Assembly (NCBI RefSeq): GCF_018613155.1
Contig: NZ_JAGGQU010000004.1
Span: 1 to 59,097 of the forward strand
Source of the DNA: Bacillus sp. ISL-55
GTDB taxonomy: Bacteria > Bacillota > Bacilli > Bacillales > Cytobacillaceae
Direction of reading: 5' to 3'
DNA: 59,097 nt
The position numbers and the translations under genes are program-made. The notes beneath the pieces were generated by a model that was not told where the DNA came from, searched no databases, and was given only the letters and a program-made list of their open reading frames with translations. Positions 17,935 to 26,698 of this stretch are shown here, piece after piece (position 1 is the stretch's first letter; the number at the start of each line of letters is the position of its first letter).

Positions 17935-17968
17935 TAAAAAAACCCGCCTTTATAGCTAGGCAGGTTCC
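17935..17968 (-). terminator. spoIIQ terminator
   Basis: On the minus strand AACCTGCCT and AGGCGGGTT pair with one mismatch and are followed by seven T. It begins 16 bases after the spoIIQ stop codon. Confidence 0.85.
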
Positions 17969-17984
17969 AAAATTTTATTTTTTA

Positions 17985-18902
17985 TTAAGAATTTGTTGAA
18001 GTGTCAGAGTCAGTTGAAGAGTCTTTGTCTTTATCTTCTCCTGCATCCTTATCTTCGTCTTTTTTATCAGAGCCGCCTTCAGCAGGCTTGTCTTCTGCTG
18101 GAGTTGTGCCTTCAGCATCTTCCTCTGAGCTTCCTTCTACATCTTCTTCGGCAGCATCTTCAGACTTGCCTGCATCTGCATCAGAAGAAGCTTTCTCTTC
18201 TGTCACATTTGCATCCTGCAATGCGCTTAGTGGCTTGTTGAAGAACTCATGCGGATTGACTGGTACATTGTCCTTGCGGATTTCAAAGTGTACGTGGTTG
18301 CCAGCCTTTTCATTGATCAGGCTTGTTCCGGACTTCGCAATCACTTGTCCTTGCTCAACCTCGTCGCCAACCTTAACTTGGTAGTCTTTAACTGACTGAT
18401 ATTGTGTTACAATACCTTTGTCATGCTCGATTTCGATGACATTTCCAAGCACTGCATCTTCCATGACATTAGTGACAGTACCGCTTAGTGATGCGATTAC
18501 ATCAAATTCCTTGCCATCTTTTGAAGCAATGTCTAACCCAGTGTTCGGATGGTACGTATTATCATAGAACACTAGAGCTGCTTCTTGCTCAGCCGCGTCG
18601 CCGTCATTGTCATAGAATTGCATCTGGATGACAGCATCGTCTTCATTCACCACTGGCATTACAAAGTTCTCCATCGCGCGGTTAACCTCAACTGCTGGCT
18701 GATCATTGATCTTTTTGCCAGGCATGTCAGTCGCTTTGTACTCGGACTGATCAATGTTTTCGGTCCCGCTGTTTTGATACCATAGGACACCAGTTAGAAT
18801 GATTGCGGCACTAGCAATATAAACTGTTGGATACACCCACCGCTTCTTGAAAAAGCTGTTCTTGCTTTTGTCTTGAGAAGATCTTTTTTCTTCCTCTCTC
18901 AT
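17985..18902 (-). CDS. spoIIQ: Forespore engulfment protein SpoIIQ (degenerate M23 peptidase)
   Basis: A 305-residue bitopic membrane protein: a charged cytoplasmic start, one membrane segment (about 24-44), an M23/LytM domain (about 95-215) and a long acidic low-complexity tail (about 225-305). In B. subtilis SpoIIQ joins SpoIIIAH across the two forespore membranes during engulfment. The second zinc motif, HVH, is present. At the first motif the expected His is Asn (NTGLD instead of HxGxD), so peptidase activity is probably lost, as in B. subtilis. ATG at 18902 is chosen because family members start MREEEK and GAGGTG lies 6 bases upstream; two earlier in-frame starts overlap that site. The tail is longer and more acidic than I expect. 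A sigma-F-like promoter precedes it. Confidence 0.93.
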   Translation of the reverse strand: MREEEKRSSQDKSKNSFFKKRWVYPTVYIASAAIILTGVLWYQNSGTENIDQSEYKATDMPGKKINDQPAVEVNRAMENFVMPVVNEDDAVIQMQFYDNDGDAAEQEAALVFYDNTYHPNTGLDIASKDGKEFDVIASLSGTVTNVMEDAVLGNVIEIEHDKGIVTQYQSVKDYQVKVGDEVEQGQVIAKSGTSLINEKAGNHVHFEIRKDNVPVNPHEFFNKPLSALQDANVTEEKASSDADAGKSEDAAEEDVEGSSEEDAEGTTPAEDKPAEGGSDKKDEDKDAGEDKDKDSSTDSDTSTNS

Positions 18903-18976
18903 TTTCATCACCTCAGCAATCAGTTTGAACAGAAGCGAAAAAATATATACATAGAGTTGAAAAATTTTTTACTGCT

Positions 18977-19006
18977 TATTTTTCGACAAAGGTGAGAATT
19001 TTATGC
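18977..19006 (-). promoter_or_regulatory. Sigma-F/sigma-G-like promoter of spoIIQ
   Basis: On the minus strand GCATA (19002-19006), a 15-bp spacer and TCGAAAAATA (18977-18986) match the forespore pattern GYATA-15-GGNRANAMTW except for its first two -10 bases. B. subtilis spoIIQ is a sigma-F gene, which fits. Confidence 0.65.
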
Positions 19007-19103
19007 AAAAAAAGTTTTTTGGGTTGATTTTGGGATTGAGATACAGTTTATTCGGGGTCTACTATAAACAACACGAGTTACTACTATAAAGCGAGGTATT
19101 AAG

Positions 19104-19541
19104 ATGAAAAAGTTATTAGTATGGTTTTTACGCATTCTCCCGCTGCTCTATATGGCCGCAATCTGGATCATGTCCAGCAATCCTGCAGATGCTTTGGTCG
19201 AGCTGCCCAATCAGGGAATTGACCGTTTTATAAAAGAATCACTCCACCTTGTAGAGTTCGGCATCTTGTATGTGCTGCTTGTCCTGGCTGCGTTAACGAC
19301 CGGGCACTTCACACCAGTGATGAGCTTTGCCTTCATGGGCGTGGCGATCCTGTACGGCCTGCTCGACGAGATCCATCAAAGCTTCGTCCCGTACCGATCA
19401 GCGACACTGATTGATTTTATAAAAGACGTAATTGGGGTCTTAGCGGCCTCGCACTTCATCCATCATGCCTACTTCAGCGGCAAGTTCCCGCGGCTGGGGA
19501 GGGTTTTGCGCGGGATTAAGGAGCGAGTTCGGGGATATTAG
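19104..19541 (+). CDS. VanZ family membrane protein, YwnJ-like
   Basis: A 145-residue membrane protein of the VanZ-like family with about four membrane segments (near 7-24, 48-68, 75-93 and 105-122). The conserved family parts visible are WIMSSNPAD after the first segment, HLVEFGILYVLL, and YGLLDEIHQSFVPYRSATLIDFI, which is the VanZ hallmark. VanZ itself gives low-level teicoplanin resistance, but most Bacillus members, such as YwnJ beside spoIIQ, have no known role. GCGAGG lies 7 bases before ATG. It is divergent from spoIIQ, matching the B. subtilis arrangement. The C-terminal tail is basic. Confidence 0.88.
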   Translation: MKKLLVWFLRILPLLYMAAIWIMSSNPADALVELPNQGIDRFIKESLHLVEFGILYVLLVLAALTTGHFTPVMSFAFMGVAILYGLLDEIHQSFVPYRSATLIDFIKDVIGVLAASHFIHHAYFSGKFPRLGRVLRGIKERVRGY

Positions 19542-19582
19542 CTGGATTTGTTTTTAAGATAGATATTAGTTACGGTTTTTTA

Positions 19583-19615
19583 GGGGCCGGCCTTGTTATT
19601 TAGGCTGGCTTTTTG
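19583..19615 (+). terminator. Terminator of the VanZ gene
   Basis: GCCGGCCT and AGGCTGGC pair with one wobble and are followed by TTTTTG. It starts about 45 bases after the stop codon. Confidence 0.7.
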
Positions 19616-19648
19616 TTTATTAGTAGAGACTTATGGCACTCATTGCTT

Positions 19649-19750
19649 CAACCGTTGATAAAACGAGGCTAGCCGTTGATAAAAACCCCTCAACCGTCGA
19701 TAAAACTTCTGCAACCGTTCAATTATTCGCTCCAACCGTTGATATAATTA
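19649..19750. repeat. Array 1: five units, 21-bp period, core CAACCGTTGATAAAA
   Basis: The word ACCGTTGATA or a variant starts at 19651, 19672, 19693, 19714 and 19735, an exact 21-bp step each time. Bases between cores are not conserved. No ribosome site or frame is associated. It lies between the VanZ terminator and the NERD gene. Confidence 0.85.
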
Positions 19751-19857
19751 AAAATTGTAAATCGTACAATAAAATTTCATATTAAAACCTTTATATCAGC
19801 AGGTATTTTTCTTGTAAATGAAGAATTGATTTAAAAACTAATAAGGAAGTGACCAAT

Positions 19858-20847
19858 TTGATTGAAAAAGAAAGGACATATCCCATTCGGCTACTCATGT
19901 ATGAGGCACTAATGGAAAGAATCATATCAAATCATCCTAAACTCGCATTAATCGAACAAGATTACAAAGCCTGGCGTGCTGGTTACAAAGGCGAACTGCA
20001 AACAGATTACCGTTTAAGCTTTTTACCTGAAAAAGGCTACCACATATTCCGGGATTTACGTCTTCAAGATGAGAAATGGCATTTTCAGATGGATACCCTC
20101 ATTTTAACTCTTCGTTATATCCTTCTAATTGAAACCAAAGCCTATGCAGGTACCCTTTTCTTTGAAAAACATTCCGAACAAATGATTCAAACAAAGGATG
20201 GTCAGGAAAAAGCTTATGACAATCCCATTAACCAGGCTCGAATGCAAGCCTGGCACTTGAAAAGATGGCTTAAGAACCACAAATTCAGTGTCCCGCCCAT
20301 ATACCATCTCGTAGCCATTAGCAATTCCTCTACGATTATTAAGGTGAGTGACCGGTCTCTAAATAACTTAATAGTTAAAGGGGATGTATTATTAAGTCGC
20401 GTTCTTCAGATCGACGATACCACTCCTAATCCATGTTTTACTGACAAAGACTTAAAAAAGATATCCAAGTCTCTTGTAAAAAGTCATTCTCCACACCACC
20501 CAGACCTTCTTAAACAATATTCCCTTACCCCCGACGATCTTCAAAAGGGTGTTCAATGCCCATCATGTTTATCATATGGCATGTATCGAAAAAAATGGAT
20601 TTGGCGCTGTCCTGTGTGTGAACATCAATCCAAAACGGCTCATCGTAAAACTGTAAAAGAATTTTTCCTCCTTATTAGTCCTACTATTAAAAACCAGATG
20701 TGTAGAGAGTTTTGCCCAGGTGTATCCTCCAAGACTATCAAAGACCTTTTAATATCTTTGAACCTACCCCACACGGGCACCAACAAAGGCCGCATCTACC
20801 ACATGCCACCAGACATCGAAGCATTCTTCAATCCCGCGAAAAAGTAA
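19858..20847 (+). CDS. NERD nuclease-related domain protein with zinc ribbon
   Basis: A 329-residue protein. The N-terminal half carries a NERD domain (about 45-160): GYKGELQTDYRLSFL, then the MDTLILTLRYILLIETKAY core with the D and E-x-K residues of nuclease-like folds. A four-cysteine zinc ribbon follows at about 225-252 (CPSC and CPVC pairs). A basic C-terminal region completes it. NERD proteins are sporadic and are thought to act on DNA or RNA; none has a well-fixed role. TTG at 19858 is chosen because AAGGAAGTG lies 6 bases upstream; an in-frame GTG at 19849 overlaps that site. Base composition is visibly more AT-rich than its neighbours, and the gene interrupts the spoIIQ-spoIID region, consistent with transfer. 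Confidence 0.8.
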   Translation: MIEKERTYPIRLLMYEALMERIISNHPKLALIEQDYKAWRAGYKGELQTDYRLSFLPEKGYHIFRDLRLQDEKWHFQMDTLILTLRYILLIETKAYAGTLFFEKHSEQMIQTKDGQEKAYDNPINQARMQAWHLKRWLKNHKFSVPPIYHLVAISNSSTIIKVSDRSLNNLIVKGDVLLSRVLQIDDTTPNPCFTDKDLKKISKSLVKSHSPHHPDLLKQYSLTPDDLQKGVQCPSCLSYGMYRKKWIWRCPVCEHQSKTAHRKTVKEFFLLISPTIKNQMCREFCPGVSSKTIKDLLISLNLPHTGTNKGRIYHMPPDIEAFFNPAKK

Positions 20848-20911
20848 AAGTTCACCTGTCATACTTCATCCGCGAAGATTTTAATAGTCAAAACGCCACA
20901 CCAATCCGCGC

Positions 20912-20940
20912 TAAAAAGCCAGGGTGCTTTTCACCCTGGC
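20912..20940 (-). terminator. spoIID terminator
   Basis: GCCAGGGTG and CACCCTGGC form a perfect 9-bp stem with a 5-base loop. TTTTTAG follows on the minus strand. Confidence 0.85.
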
Positions 20941-20956
20941 CTCGTCATTATCTCTT

Positions 20957-21985
20957 TTATTTCTTCGCAGTAACCTTCGTCAGCATGCTATCGGCCTCGC
21001 TGATCTCGACGCCTTTATAATAGTGCTTGACGATGTCCTGGTAGGTCTTCCCTTCGGTGGCCATGCCGTTGGCTCCGTATTGGCTCATGCCGACGCCGTG
21101 GCCGAAGCCTTCGGTGGTGATGACGACATTGCTGCCTTTGAGCTCCCAGGTGAAGTCGCTGGAGCGGAGTTTTAGCTTCTCACGTACTTCCTTCCCTGTG
21201 AGGACTTTGCCGCCTATATCGATTTTTGCAACGCGGTTGCCTGATGTTCTTGAGATTACTTTGCCAATCTCCGAGGTGTTCGGCAGCTTGACACCAAGCT
21301 TTGACTCCACCTCAGCAACCGTCATCACCGTTTGACTTCTGAACTTAGGTGACTCGAGATCCCACGGGCTTTCTACACTGCGCAAATACGGCAGCGAGTT
21401 TGACCAGTATTCCTCTGAGTTTTCGGTGAAGCCATTCGATGTCGAGAAGAAGGTCGCATCGATCGGGGTGCCATCATATGTAAGCACCTGGCCATCCGTT
21501 GCTTTGACCGCTTCAGCAATCTTCTTGACCTTCCATTTGTAGTCGACGCCCCACTGCTTTTTCAATTCTTCTTTATTTTTAAAAACCTGGTGAATTTCTG
21601 TATCATTCAACTGGGCGCCTTCAGGTACGCCTACTTTATTTGGGCTCAGCATTTGTTTTACATAATAAGTCCTTGCCGACAGTGCCTGCGCCTTCAATGC
21701 CTCCAGTTCGAACTCAGCGGGCATTTCAGCAGCGACGACACCGATCAGGTATTCATCAAGCGGAAGCTTCTCTGTCTTGGACAACGCTGTCCGGTAAACG
21801 GCTACCTCAACAGCCGAGTCTGCGGTTGGAACCGCGGCGACATCCTTTGCCTCACTTTGCAGCTCTTCCCCCAGTTTTCCGCCTGCCTTATCTTCCATAA
21901 AAGGGAGGACGAGCAAGGATGGGATCAGGAGTGTGACAGCGAATAGAATTGCAGCTAGTACGATGAGTGGTTTGAATTTAAACAT
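20957..21985 (-). CDS. spoIID: Stage II sporulation protein D, lytic transglycosylase
   Basis: A 342-residue membrane-anchored enzyme that cleaves glycan strands between the forespore and mother cell during engulfment, in the DMP complex with SpoIIM and SpoIIP. A single N-terminal membrane segment (about 6-28) is followed by the SpoIID/LytB domain. The conserved VVAAEMPAEFELEALKAQALSARTYY block carries the catalytic Glu region, and GFGHGVGMSQYGANGMA lies near the C-terminus. ATG at 21985 is chosen because GGAGG lies 8 bases upstream; an in-frame start five codons earlier overlaps that site. It lies between murA and the NERD gene, as in B. subtilis apart from the NERD insertion. A sigma-E-like promoter precedes it. 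Confidence 0.95.
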   Translation of the reverse strand: MFKFKPLIVLAAILFAVTLLIPSLLVLPFMEDKAGGKLGEELQSEAKDVAAVPTADSAVEVAVYRTALSKTEKLPLDEYLIGVVAAEMPAEFELEALKAQALSARTYYVKQMLSPNKVGVPEGAQLNDTEIHQVFKNKEELKKQWGVDYKWKVKKIAEAVKATDGQVLTYDGTPIDATFFSTSNGFTENSEEYWSNSLPYLRSVESPWDLESPKFRSQTVMTVAEVESKLGVKLPNTSEIGKVISRTSGNRVAKIDIGGKVLTGKEVREKLKLRSSDFTWELKGSNVVITTEGFGHGVGMSQYGANGMATEGKTYQDIVKHYYKGVEISEADSMLTKVTAKK

Positions 21986-22035
21986 AGAAAAAGCCTCCAT
22001 TATGAAATTAATCCGGTCGAAAACCGTCTCATTTC

Positions 22036-22064
22036 ATTCATATGGAGGCGGACAAGCTTTTATG
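22036..22064 (-). promoter_or_regulatory. Sigma-E-like promoter of spoIID
   Basis: On the minus strand TCATAAA (22058-22064) and CATATGAA are separated by 14 bp, close to the mother-cell pattern with ATA at -35 and CATA at -10. spoIID is a sigma-E gene in B. subtilis. Confidence 0.55.
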
Positions 22065-22174
22065 ACAGAAATCGAAAATGCATATTGTTCTGTCGAAAGT
22101 CTCATAATAAGTCGGGCAAAACTAATTCACGAAATTGGACAAAATTTTTCGGGCTCAATCCGCCCGCTTAACAT

Positions 22175-22217
22175 CAAAAAACCGCAGAACTATACGTTAA
22201 AGCACAATTCTCCGGTT
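22175..22217 (-). terminator. Possible murA terminator
   Basis: On the minus strand AACCGGAGAA and TTCTGCGGTT pair imperfectly around a long loop, followed by TTTTTTGATG. The stem is weak. Confidence 0.45.
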
Positions 22218-22233
22218 CATTGAGTAGTAATAT

Positions 22234-23541
22234 TTATGCGTTCATGTCTGAGACTAATTGATCAGTTACTGGCTGTTCTTCTACTTCGCTGACGCGTTCG
22301 ATGTCTGCGCCAAGTGCTGCTAGCTTCTGATGGAAGTTCACATAACCGCGATCCAGGTGATACAGTTCTGTAACGCGAGTCATTCCATCTGCTACAAGTC
22401 CAGTCAGGATCAGTGATGCTGCGGCACGCAAATCAGTTGCTGCCACTTCTGCTCCCTGAAGGTTTGATGGTCCGTTCATGATGACAGAGCGGCCATCGAT
22501 TTTGATGTTTGCGTTCATGCGGCGGAATTCTTCCACGTGCATGAAGCGGTTTTCGAAAACAGTTTCGGTGATCATGCTTGTGCCCTGAGCGCGCAATAGC
22601 AATGCCATCATTTGGGATTGCATATCTGTCGGGAAGCCAGGGTGCGGCATTGTCTTGATGTCAACTGCCTTCAATTTTTCAGGCCCGATGACACGAAGGC
22701 CGTCTTCTTCTTCAATGATGGTAACGCCCATTTCTTCCATCTTCGCTACCAATGAAGAAAGGTGTTCAGGTACAGCGCCTTTTACAAGGACGTTTCCGCC
22801 AGTGATGGCAGACGCAACCATGAAGGTTCCTGCTTCGATTCGGTCAGGAATGATGTTGTGGTCTGCACCAAACAGTACTTCCACACCTTCGATCTTGATT
22901 GTGCCAGTGCCGGCGCCTTTTACCTTCGCTCCCATTTTGTTCAGGAAGTTGGCAAGGTCGACGATTTCTGGTTCTTTTGCGACGTTTTCGATGACTGTTG
23001 TTCCTTTTGCAAGGACTGCCGCCATCATGATGTTTTCCGTAGCACCTACGCTAGGGAAATCAAGGTATATTTTAGCTCCGTGCAGACCACCGACTGCTTC
23101 GGCTTCGATAAAACCGTTTCCTACCTTTACTGTCGCACCCATTGCTTCAAAGCCTTTAAGGTGCTGGTCGATAGGACGGGAACCGATTGCGCAGCCGCCT
23201 GGCAATGCTACACGAGCACGGCCATTCCTGGCAAGCAGGGATCCCATTACTAATACAGAAGCACGCATTTTACGAACATACTCAAAAGGTGCTTCTATTT
23301 TTAACTCTCTGGATGCATCTACTGTAATTGTGTTATTTTCAAACTCCACTACGGCGTTTAAAGAACGTAATACTTCGTTGATGGTATATACATCGGAGAG
23401 AGTTGGCACATCACGAATTACGCTTTTTCCGTCACTTGCTAATAATGTTGCAGCGATAACAGGCAAGACGGCATTCTTAGCTCCTTCAACCTTTACAGAA
23501 CCGCTTAGCCTTTGTCCGCCGCGGACGATGATTTTTTCCAA
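22234..23541 (-). CDS. murA: UDP-N-acetylglucosamine 1-carboxyvinyltransferase
   Basis: A 435-residue enzyme that transfers enolpyruvate from phosphoenolpyruvate to UDP-GlcNAc, the first committed step of peptidoglycan synthesis, in the cytoplasm. The two inside-out alpha/beta domains are covered over the full family length. The active-site cysteine is C117 in [13 protein letters not shown], so the fosfomycin target residue is intact. Other family blocks are [17 protein letters not shown] near the start and [16 protein letters not shown]. It corresponds to murAA of B. subtilis, which lies in the same ywmB-murAA-spoIID order. It begins 32 bases after ywmB and is probably co-transcribed with it. 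Confidence 0.97.
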   Translation of the reverse strand: MEKIIVRGGQRLSGSVKVEGAKNAVLPVIAATLLASDGKSVIRDVPTLSDVYTINEVLRSLNAVVEFENNTITVDASRELKIEAPFEYVRKMRASVLVMGSLLARNGRARVALPGGCAIGSRPIDQHLKGFEAMGATVKVGNGFIEAEAVGGLHGAKIYLDFPSVGATENIMMAAVLAKGTTVIENVAKEPEIVDLANFLNKMGAKVKGAGTGTIKIEGVEVLFGADHNIIPDRIEAGTFMVASAITGGNVLVKGAVPEHLSSLVAKMEEMGVTIIEEEDGLRVIGPEKLKAVDIKTMPHPGFPTDMQSQMMALLLRAQGTSMITETVFENRFMHVEEFRRMNANIKIDGRSVIMNGPSNLQGAEVAATDLRAAASLILTGLVADGMTRVTELYHLDRGYVNFHQKLAALGADIERVSEVEEQPVTDQLVSDMNA

Positions 23542-23573
23542 GTGTATTCCCCTCCGCGTCCAATTTCTCTATA

Positions 23574-24293
23574 TTAATATTCAATCGTTATGATGGGTGT
23601 GCCAACTACTAGGGTAGTCTTTGCGCCCAATCGATCAGTTTTCCGTAATCCAAGCTGCATATTCATCTCATGGTCATTGCTCAAAGAGTTGTCGAACAAA
23701 GGCGAAACGGCGGATGTGGAAATAAACGCTTCTTCTTCCAATCCTTCGACTTCCTCGGCTTGAAAAGCCTTTAGCAATTTAGTTTTATAAACAGGTAAAG
23801 CCGATTTTATCTTATCATTGATTTCGCCTTCAATACAAGAGAAAGTTGTGGCATTCCCTCGAAAAATGTCAAATAATCTGCCTGGTAAATTTTTGTTTAA
23901 AAAGGTTTCTGTATTTTTATTCCACTGCTGACCTCTGACCTCATACATCACATACGTATGTATCGGCCCGTTTGTGTCCGTAGAAACGATTTTAATTTTT
24001 TCCTGAATCTCAGAAGAATTCGAAACAGCGGTGAGTTCTCCATTGAGGTGGTTCCATGTCCAATCCGGGAGCTGGACCTTCAAGTTTTTTACCAAATCTT
24101 CGACATTTTCTTCTTCCAATGTTTCCCTTGCATATATAGACCAACCAGTGATCAAAATATTTTCGTCCTGCAAAACTGAGGCCAGAGTTTTTATTTCATG
24201 ATCAGCGTCAGCTACAGTCGTCTTATTCCCAGCTTGAAGCACTATAAAACCAATAATGCCAAAAATTGATAAAATAAATGGAATCTTCTTCAT
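23574..24293 (-). CDS. ywmB: YwmB family exported protein (DUF1779)
   Basis: A 239-residue protein with an N-terminal signal or anchor segment (KKIPFILSIFGIIGFIVLQ, about 2-20) and a mixed alpha/beta outer domain. It matches YwmB in size and in its place before murAA. YwmB belongs to DUF1779, whose structure is TATA-box-binding-like, and its function is unknown. ATG at 24293 is chosen because it starts the signal segment and GGGAGAG lies upstream; the open frame continues upstream without a ribosome site. One pair of features stands out: the WSIYARETLEEENVEDL block and the C-terminal VVGTPIITIEY. It is probably in one operon with murA. Confidence 0.85.
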   Translation of the reverse strand: MKKIPFILSIFGIIGFIVLQAGNKTTVADADHEIKTLASVLQDENILITGWSIYARETLEEENVEDLVKNLKVQLPDWTWNHLNGELTAVSNSSEIQEKIKIVSTDTNGPIHTYVMYEVRGQQWNKNTETFLNKNLPGRLFDIFRGNATTFSCIEGEINDKIKSALPVYKTKLLKAFQAEEVEGLEEEAFISTSAVSPLFDNSLSNDHEMNMQLGLRKTDRLGAKTTLVVGTPIITIEY

Positions 24294-24600
24294 ATGTCTT
24301 TCACTCTCCCTTATTACCATTCTTACCAGGAGAGCAAATCGCATACTTGGGAATTCTCGTCACTTTTTGACATTATTCTATGTACCAACTTTGCCGGGTG
24401 TTCATCGTTTGTGAAAAAATAAACATGCTAACGCAAAAAACAAGCACAAAAACAATAATACTCAAGTTTTCGCGTTTTGGGAACATGTATGAAGACCTAA
24501 TTTTTTACCAATTTGTTTAGAACTAACAGCAGATGGGCTAAAATTCCAGAAATCGGATCAAGTACAAAACTACCTTTGTTAAGTAAAAACCAATTAGGCC
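24294..24600. other. Intergenic region between ywzB and ywmB
   Basis: No gene supported; short frames here have no ribosome site. AT-rich sequence near 24400-24520 probably holds the ywmB-murA promoter on the minus strand, but no clear site was found. Confidence 0.4.
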
Positions 24601-24837
24601 TTACTGAAAAATCATCGGAAGCTGCTGTGACCATTGGAGGTAATCAAGGAAGAAATTACTTACTGTGGATCCCAGTGCGATGGAAGTTAGAATATATAAA
24701 ACTCGGGCTTGAAGCACATGGTTTGCCCGGAGCAGCTTATCAAATTGGAGTGCTTGAAGAGCCCACCATGAAACGGCGATAAATATAAGATGTGTCAGAA
24801 TGCTGGTCAGCGCAAAGCCGCCAAAACCTGTAATCAT
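24601..24837 (-). CDS. ywzB: YwzB family small membrane protein (DUF1146)
   Basis: A 78-residue protein with two membrane segments (about 8-28 and 45-62) separated by QFDKLLRANHVLQAR. It fits DUF1146, conserved small proteins of Bacillales encoded downstream of the atp operon; the role is unknown. AAGGGGGGA lies 6 bases before ATG. In B. subtilis ywzB follows atpC and precedes ywmB. Here the whole nuo operon lies between atpC and ywzB, but the ywzB-ywmB-murA order is kept. Confidence 0.88.
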   Translation of the reverse strand: MITGFGGFALTSILTHLIFIAVSWWALQALQFDKLLRANHVLQARVLYILTSIALGSTVSNFFLDYLQWSQQLPMIFQ

Positions 24838-25040
24838 AAACGGTCCCCCCTTACCATGTCTATTTTAACATAAACTAGATGATTACCTGTTATTTTAGAC
24901 GTTTCAGAAGACGGAAAGTTTCATGTGACCGAAAGTTCTCTTTCCACTAGCTCCTCTGGTATATGCTCTTCTCGCGTGTGATTTAATCTTTCCCGTTGCT
25001 ATTATCGCAAAAATCCTTCTATGCGATCTTTTCTCAATGG
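24838..25040. other. Intergenic region upstream of ywzB
   Basis: Holds the ywzB upstream region. A short minus-strand frame across it has no ribosome site and runs through the nuo terminator, so no gene is called. Confidence 0.4.
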
Positions 25041-25078
25041 CAAAAAAAAACTGGCCCGCTTTAAAAGCAAGGCCAGCT
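25041..25078 (-). terminator. Terminator of the nuo operon
   Basis: On the minus strand CTGGCC and GGCCAG, with an inner GCTT/AAGC, form a hairpin followed by nine T. It lies about 95 bases after the nuoN stop codon. Confidence 0.85.
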
Positions 25079-25171
25079 GAATTTACCCCTTTGTTTCCAT
25101 GAATTGATTTTCCCCAAAATCCATACATGATTCGAGCTTTGTTCTTACTTCTTAGTTAGCGAAGTGAAAAA

Positions 25172-26692
25172 TTATCTCATGAAGTCAATGAACTGGTTAA
25201 AATTACTATGCATGAAGTCGATTGCCAGGTTTGGCATGACTCCGAACAGAATCGTTCCGATGACTGTTACCAGGATCACGACGAGTGTTCCGATTGGCAG
25301 CTGAATTTTTTCATCGCTTGCTGCCGGGCGGAAGAACATTTGTGTCATGACTCCGAAGTAGTAGAAATAGGATACAACTGTTGTTGCAATCATGATCGAT
25401 ACAAGGACGTAGTGTGCCTGGTCGACCATCAATGCTCCCATGAAGATGTTCAGCTTACCGATGAAGCCTGCTGTACCCGGGATTCCTGCGAGTGACAGGA
25501 TGAAGATTCCCATTCCCACTGCCAATAATGGCGAGCGGCGGTAGAGGCCGGCGAAGTGGCTGATATCTTCTGAGCCTGTTTTCATTGTGATCAGCTGAAT
25601 CACAGCGAAAGCGCCAAGATTCATTAATAAGTAAGCAAGCATGTAAAACCAGATTGCATCGAAGGTCACGAATGACATGGCAGTCAATGCGACAAGGATG
25701 TAACCGGCATGCGCGATACTTGAGTAGGCGAACATGCGCTTGATATTGCGCTGTCTTAATGCGATGACATTACCAATGATCATCGTTGCTCCCGCCAGGA
25801 ATGCAATGTAATCCTGAACCGCGAACAGCAGAGGAATTGGCTGCCCATCTTCCTGTGCTACTGGAATATATCCGAAGATAGATAACAGGATACGCAGGAT
25901 GATCACAAATCCAGCTGTTTTCGAGACGACGCTCAAGAACGCTGTCACTGGAGTTGGTGCTCCTTCGTATACATCTGGTGCCCACATATGGAATGGAGCG
26001 GATGCCAGCTTGAATGACAGGCCGACAAAAATCATGAAGAATGCCAGTCCAAGAATGTAAATGTGCTGAGGGTCACTCAGACCTCCAAAGACTTGAGCGA
26101 TTCCTTTTAAATTGGTTGTTCCGGCGATTCCGTACACATAGCTCATACCGAACAATGTGATCGCGGAGGAAATTCCGCCGTTTATGACATATTTCATTGC
26201 TGATTCGTTCGATTTCAGGTTTCGTTTGCGCATACCTGCAAGAACGTAAGACGGAATAGACAGCAATTCAAGACCGACAAACAAGGTGATCAAGTCTCCG
26301 CTTGATGCCATGAACATCGTTCCAAGCAAGGCAGTGAGGAACAGGTAGAAGAATTCTCCCTTATATTCCCCAATTCCATCATTCGGCCTGTAGTCGATCG
26401 CCAATAGCATGACAAGCGCCGCTCCGAGAAGGAGAAGCAGCTTGAACGCAATCGCGAACGAATCCAATCTGAATGTATCGTATAAAATCGATGTGGTTTC
26501 AGTGCCAATTAGCGATACGAGTGAAATCAGTGCCAGCACCACACCTGCAAAGCCGGCCCAGCCAAGGACTTTCCGGTCGACTTGCTTTGGCATGAATAAA
26601 TCAGCGACTGATAAAATTGCAATGACACCAAGGATGATGAATTCCGGAGTCATCGTCCCCCAATCAAATGATAGAAGTGTATCTAAATCCAT
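25172..26692 (-). CDS. nuoN: NADH-quinone oxidoreductase subunit N
   Basis: A 506-residue antiporter-like membrane subunit of complex I with about 14 membrane segments. It is one of three Mrp-type proton-channel subunits (L, M, N). Family blocks visible are LFVGLELLSIPSYVLAG with the key Glu, FKLASAPFHMWAPDVYEGAP with the key Lys, and a later KRMFAYSSIAHAGYI. These carry the charged residues of the proton path. It is the last gene of the operon, 6 bases after nuoM. The ribosome site GGGGGTG overlaps the nuoM stop codon. Nothing appears truncated. Confidence 0.95.
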   Translation of the reverse strand: MDLDTLLSFDWGTMTPEFIILGVIAILSVADLFMPKQVDRKVLGWAGFAGVVLALISLVSLIGTETTSILYDTFRLDSFAIAFKLLLLLGAALVMLLAIDYRPNDGIGEYKGEFFYLFLTALLGTMFMASSGDLITLFVGLELLSIPSYVLAGMRKRNLKSNESAMKYVINGGISSAITLFGMSYVYGIAGTTNLKGIAQVFGGLSDPQHIYILGLAFFMIFVGLSFKLASAPFHMWAPDVYEGAPTPVTAFLSVVSKTAGFVIILRILLSIFGYIPVAQEDGQPIPLLFAVQDYIAFLAGATMIIGNVIALRQRNIKRMFAYSSIAHAGYILVALTAMSFVTFDAIWFYMLAYLLMNLGAFAVIQLITMKTGSEDISHFAGLYRRSPLLAVGMGIFILSLAGIPGTAGFIGKLNIFMGALMVDQAHYVLVSIMIATTVVSYFYYFGVMTQMFFRPAASDEKIQLPIGTLVVILVTVIGTILFGVMPNLAIDFMHSNFNQFIDFMR

Positions 26693-26698
26693 CCTTCA

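Noticed and set aside
22655-23593. Open frame of 312 codons opposite murA
   Set aside because: Mirror of a conserved enzyme gene; no start signal and no protein-like features.
24904-25128. Minus-strand frame of 74 codons between nuoN and ywzB
   Set aside because: It runs through the nuo terminator hairpin and lacks a ribosome site.
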